NCBI GenBank assembly: GCA_946479255.1
Contig: CAMLFK010000294.1
Span: forward strand, 1 to 5,914
DNA: 5,914 nt
Source: an uncultured Oxalobacteraceae bacterium
GTDB taxonomy: Bacteria; Pseudomonadota; Gammaproteobacteria; Burkholderiales; Burkholderiaceae
Direction of reading: 5' to 3'
Shown: piece by piece, positions 4,692 through 5,914 of the stretch
Layout of the letters: every line of letters starts with the position of its first letter
Numbering within the stretch: position 1 is the first letter of the stretch
The notes under the pieces: generated by a model
Databases searched by the model: none
Seen by the model: only the letters and a program-made list of their open reading frames with translations
Told to the model about the DNA's origin: nothing
Translations under genes and position numbers: made by a program

Positions 4692-5914
4692 TCAAGCCGC
4701 AATGCCTTCCAGCTGTTCCTGCAATTCCAGCCATTCACCTTCCAGCTGCGCCAGGTCCTTGGTGTAGAACGCCTGGTCCGCCAGCAGCGTTTTCAGCTTG
4801 GCCTTGTTGGCCGCCTCGTAGATCCCCGCATCACCCAGCTTGGCATCGACTTCCGCCTTCTGCTCGTTGCGTTTTGCGATCTGCTCTTCCAGGCGCTTGA
4901 CCTTCTGCTCGATCGGTTTGCGCAAGGCAGCCACGCGCTGGCGCTGCTCCGCGTCCTGGCGCTTCTGGTCCTTCTTGTCGACCACCGGCGCGCTGGGCGC
5001 CGACACCACCGATGCAGCCGGGAAGGCGGTCTTGTTTTCCTTGCCCGCTGCCGGCAGCACCGTGGTGCCTTTACCCAGCTTGGTCTGGAACAGCCAGTCC
5101 TTGTAGTCGTCAAGGTCGCCGTCGAACGGCTGCAATTTGCCGTCGGCGACGATGATGAACTGGTCGGTGGTGGCGCGCAGCAGATGGCGATCGTGCGAAA
5201 CCACCACCAGGGTGCCTTCGAACTGCGCCAGTGCCATGGTCAGCGCTTCGCGGGTTTCCAGGTCAAGGTGGTTGGTAGGTTCATCGAGCAGCAGCAGGTT
5301 AGGGCGCTGCCAGACGATCAGCGCCAGTGCCAGGCGCGCTTTCTCGCCGCCGGAGAACGGGCGGATCGAGCTGGTCACCATGGTGCCCGGGAAGTTGAAG
5401 CCGCCCAGGAAGTTACGCAACTCCTGCTCGCGCACGGTCGGGGCGATCTTTGCCAGGTGCCACAAGGGCGATTCGTCATGGCGCAGCATCTCGACCTGGT
5501 GCTGGGCGAAGTAGCCGATCGACAGGCCCTTGCCGACCGTGGCGTCGCCCGACAGCGGCGCGATTTCGCCGGCAATCGTTTTGATCAGCGTGGACTTGCC
5601 CGCGCCGTTCACACCCAGCAGGCCAATGCGTTGGCCGATCTGCAGCGAAAACTTGATGTCGTTGACGATGGTCTTGGCGCCGACCTTGTCGCCATGCTCG
5701 TTCAGGATCGGGTAGCCGGCATCGACGTCTTCCATCACCAGCAGCGGATTGGGCGCGGCCAGCGGTTCGCGGAACTCGAACGAGAACTCGGCGGCCGCGC
5801 GCAGCGGCGCCAGCTCTTCCATCTTGGCCAGCGCCTTCATGCGGCTCTGTGCCTGGCGCGCCTTGGAGGCCTGCGCCTTGAAGCGGTTCACGAAGGACTC
5901 CAGGTGCGCGCGCT
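4692..5914 (-). CDS. ABC-F family ATP-binding protein (YheS/Uup type), C-terminal part; start outside the window
   Basis: The minus-strand frame is open to the window edge (about 406 visible codons); a GTG at 5891-5889 is internal, because the upstream residues RAHLESF continue the family alignment. Visible in order (numbered from that GTG): the end of the inter-domain linker (KARQAQSRMKALAKMEELAP), then the second ABC domain with Walker A GVNGAGKST (93-101), signature FSGGEKARL (179-187), Walker B with catalytic Glu LLLLDEPTNHLD (199-210) and H-switch SHDRH (232-236). A charged C-terminal coiled coil follows (about 305-399, ending LEGEWLELQEQLEGIAA). The first ABC domain is missing only because of the window. 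ABC-F proteins have no membrane segments; they act on ribosomes near the E site to relieve stalls or protect from inhibitors. The linker sequence favours YheS, and the C-terminal coiled coil is also seen in Uup. All catalytic motifs are intact. Confidence 0.9.
   Translation of the reverse strand, partial: RAHLESFVNRFKAQASKARQAQSRMKALAKMEELAPLRAAAEFSFEFREPLAAPNPLLVMEDVDAGYPILNEHGDKVGAKTIVNDIKFSLQIGQRIGLLGVNGAGKSTLIKTIAGEIAPLSGDATVGKGLSIGYFAQHQVEMLRHDESPLWHLAKIAPTVREQELRNFLGGFNFPGTMVTSSIRPFSGGEKARLALALIVWQRPNLLLLDEPTNHLDLETREALTMALAQFEGTLVVVSHDRHLLRATTDQFIIVADGKLQPFDGDLDDYKDWLFQTKLGKGTTVLPAAGKENKTAFPAASVVSAPSAPVVDKKDQKRQDAEQRQRVAALRKPIEQKVKRLEEQIAKRNEQKAEVDAKLGDAGIYEAANKAKLKTLLADQAFYTKDLAQLEGEWLELQEQLEGIAA

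Overview
The window is GC-rich, with dense, mostly GC-ending codons and short intergenic gaps. Together with the gene content (FapA-like DUF342 protein, Pro/Ala-linker HDOD protein, solo CheW, YheS/Uup-type ABC-F ATPase), this suggests a motile betaproteobacterium, probably Oxalobacteraceae (Massilia/Duganella/Janthinobacterium-like). That placement is inferred from protein resemblance, not from a marker gene.

Layout. Positions 1-912 (+) hold the 3' part of a FapA/DUF342 beta-helix protein. It converges, with a 7-bp gap, on a run of four minus-strand genes read from right to left: an HDOD-domain protein (3940-2858), the ribosome-rescue hydrolase arfB (2861-2463, overlapping the HDOD stop by 4 bp), a secreted polysaccharide deacetylase (2432-1656) and a membrane-anchored hemerythrin-like protein (1558-920). 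The HDOD and arfB genes look translationally coupled. The deacetylase may be read through from arfB. The hemerythrin gene stands off by 97 bp and has its own strong ribosome-binding site. A stand-alone cheW (4147-4623, +) diverges from the HDOD gene and converges on a 5'-truncated ABC-F gene (4692 to beyond 5914, -). A 31-nt hairpin lies between those two. There are no tRNA or rRNA genes, CRISPR arrays, insertion sequences or phage genes.

The most informative non-coding stretch is the 206-bp divergent HDOD/cheW intergenic region. It holds a perfect match to the FNR/Anr consensus (TTGAT-N4-ATCAA, 4059-4072). The match lies about 40.5 to 41.5 bp upstream of the cheW start point implied by a -10-like TACGAT, which is the class II activator arrangement. 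It is also about 64 bp upstream of a plausible sigma-70 start for the HDOD operon. If real, oxygen level would control a chemotaxis coupling protein and an HDOD signalling protein from one site.

No clearly new defence or mobile system is visible. Items worth a second look are the shared FNR-type site, a stacked-cysteine ladder in the FapA beta-helix, an in-frame 15-bp tandem repeat at the start of the hemerythrin gene, an HDOD protein whose usual His-Asp pair reads Gln-Asn, and two hairpins at convergent gene ends.
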